From contig JADGHY010000131.1 of the NCBI GenBank assembly GCA_019683625.1, positions 1-6,281 of the forward strand: a stretch of 6,281 bases of DNA, written 5' to 3'. The position numbers and the translations under genes are program-made. The DNA comes from Thermoflavifilum sp. (GTDB taxonomy: Bacteria; Bacteroidota; Bacteroidia; Chitinophagales; Chitinophagaceae). Position 1 is the first letter of the stretch. The number at the start of each line of letters is the position of its first letter. Below the pieces are notes generated by a model. It searched no databases, had not been told where the DNA came from, and worked only from the letters and a program-made list of their open reading frames with translations. Of the stretch, positions 6,227 through 6,281 are shown piece after piece.

Positions 6227-6281
6227 GGCAAAGCCGGCACGTTGAAACAGCGTTTCCGGATGTTGAAGGCTGACTCATATA

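Noticed and set aside
6039..6278. 79-codon - strand frame offset from the Fis-type domain frame, reaching nearly to the right edge
   Set aside because: The translation is Ser/Arg/Cys-rich without motifs and ends inside the helix-turn-helix coding region. It could hold a few true codons if there is a frameshift near the edge, but not as a gene of its own.
1..6281. Search for CRISPR arrays, tRNA/rRNA genes, insertion sequences, toxin-antitoxin or defence genes
   Set aside because: No spaced repeats, cloverleaf-like stretches, transposase motifs or terminal inverted repeats were seen. The window is nearly filled by housekeeping genes.

Overview
The window looks like chromosomal core DNA from a member of the Bacteroidota, most likely a Chitinophagales/Chitinophagaceae-type organism, at moderate GC. 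Three things point there: a Bacteroidota-type LptE with a Cys-Gly-Ile-Tyr-Ser-Phe-Thr-Gly start, a SecG with the QNPKGGGLSG loop, and the order sigma-54-regulator C-terminus / lptE / TPR protein / secG. Start codons have no clear Shine-Dalgarno sequences, which is also usual in this phylum. The lineage is inferred from protein and gene-order memory, not from a search.

The layout is two convergent gene sets. On the + strand (about 40-2111) lie a lipoprotein of unknown function, trmH (a tRNA 2'-O-ribose methyltransferase) overlapping it by ATGA, and, 21 bases further on, an exported TlpA/thioredoxin-like protein with a WCRPC active site. On the - strand, reading from the right edge, lie the Fis-type helix-turn-helix end of a probable sigma-54 activator, lptE, a Bacteroidota TPR-tail protein, secG, mltG and a YihY/BrkB-family membrane protein. 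Spacings on the - strand are an 8-base overlap, then gaps of 23, 6, 42 and 37 bases, so a single operon is likely. The two sets meet tail to tail and overlap by 23 bases (2089-2111).

The - strand cluster is an envelope-building set: LptE helps insert lipopolysaccharide at the outer membrane, SecG assists the SecYE translocon, MltG cuts nascent peptidoglycan, and YihY is an inner-membrane protein. The + strand set combines tRNA modification with two exported proteins. Almost every base is coding, and no intergenic gap exceeds about 45 bases. I found no tRNA, rRNA, CRISPR array, insertion sequence, phage gene or defence system.

The points most worth a second look are an in-frame stop codon just upstream of the Fis-type domain at the right edge, the overlapping convergent 3' ends with a candidate terminator hairpin inside tlpA, the unrecognised lipoprotein coupled to trmH, and the lineage-restricted protein between lptE and secG. 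I do not see a convincing new biological system here.
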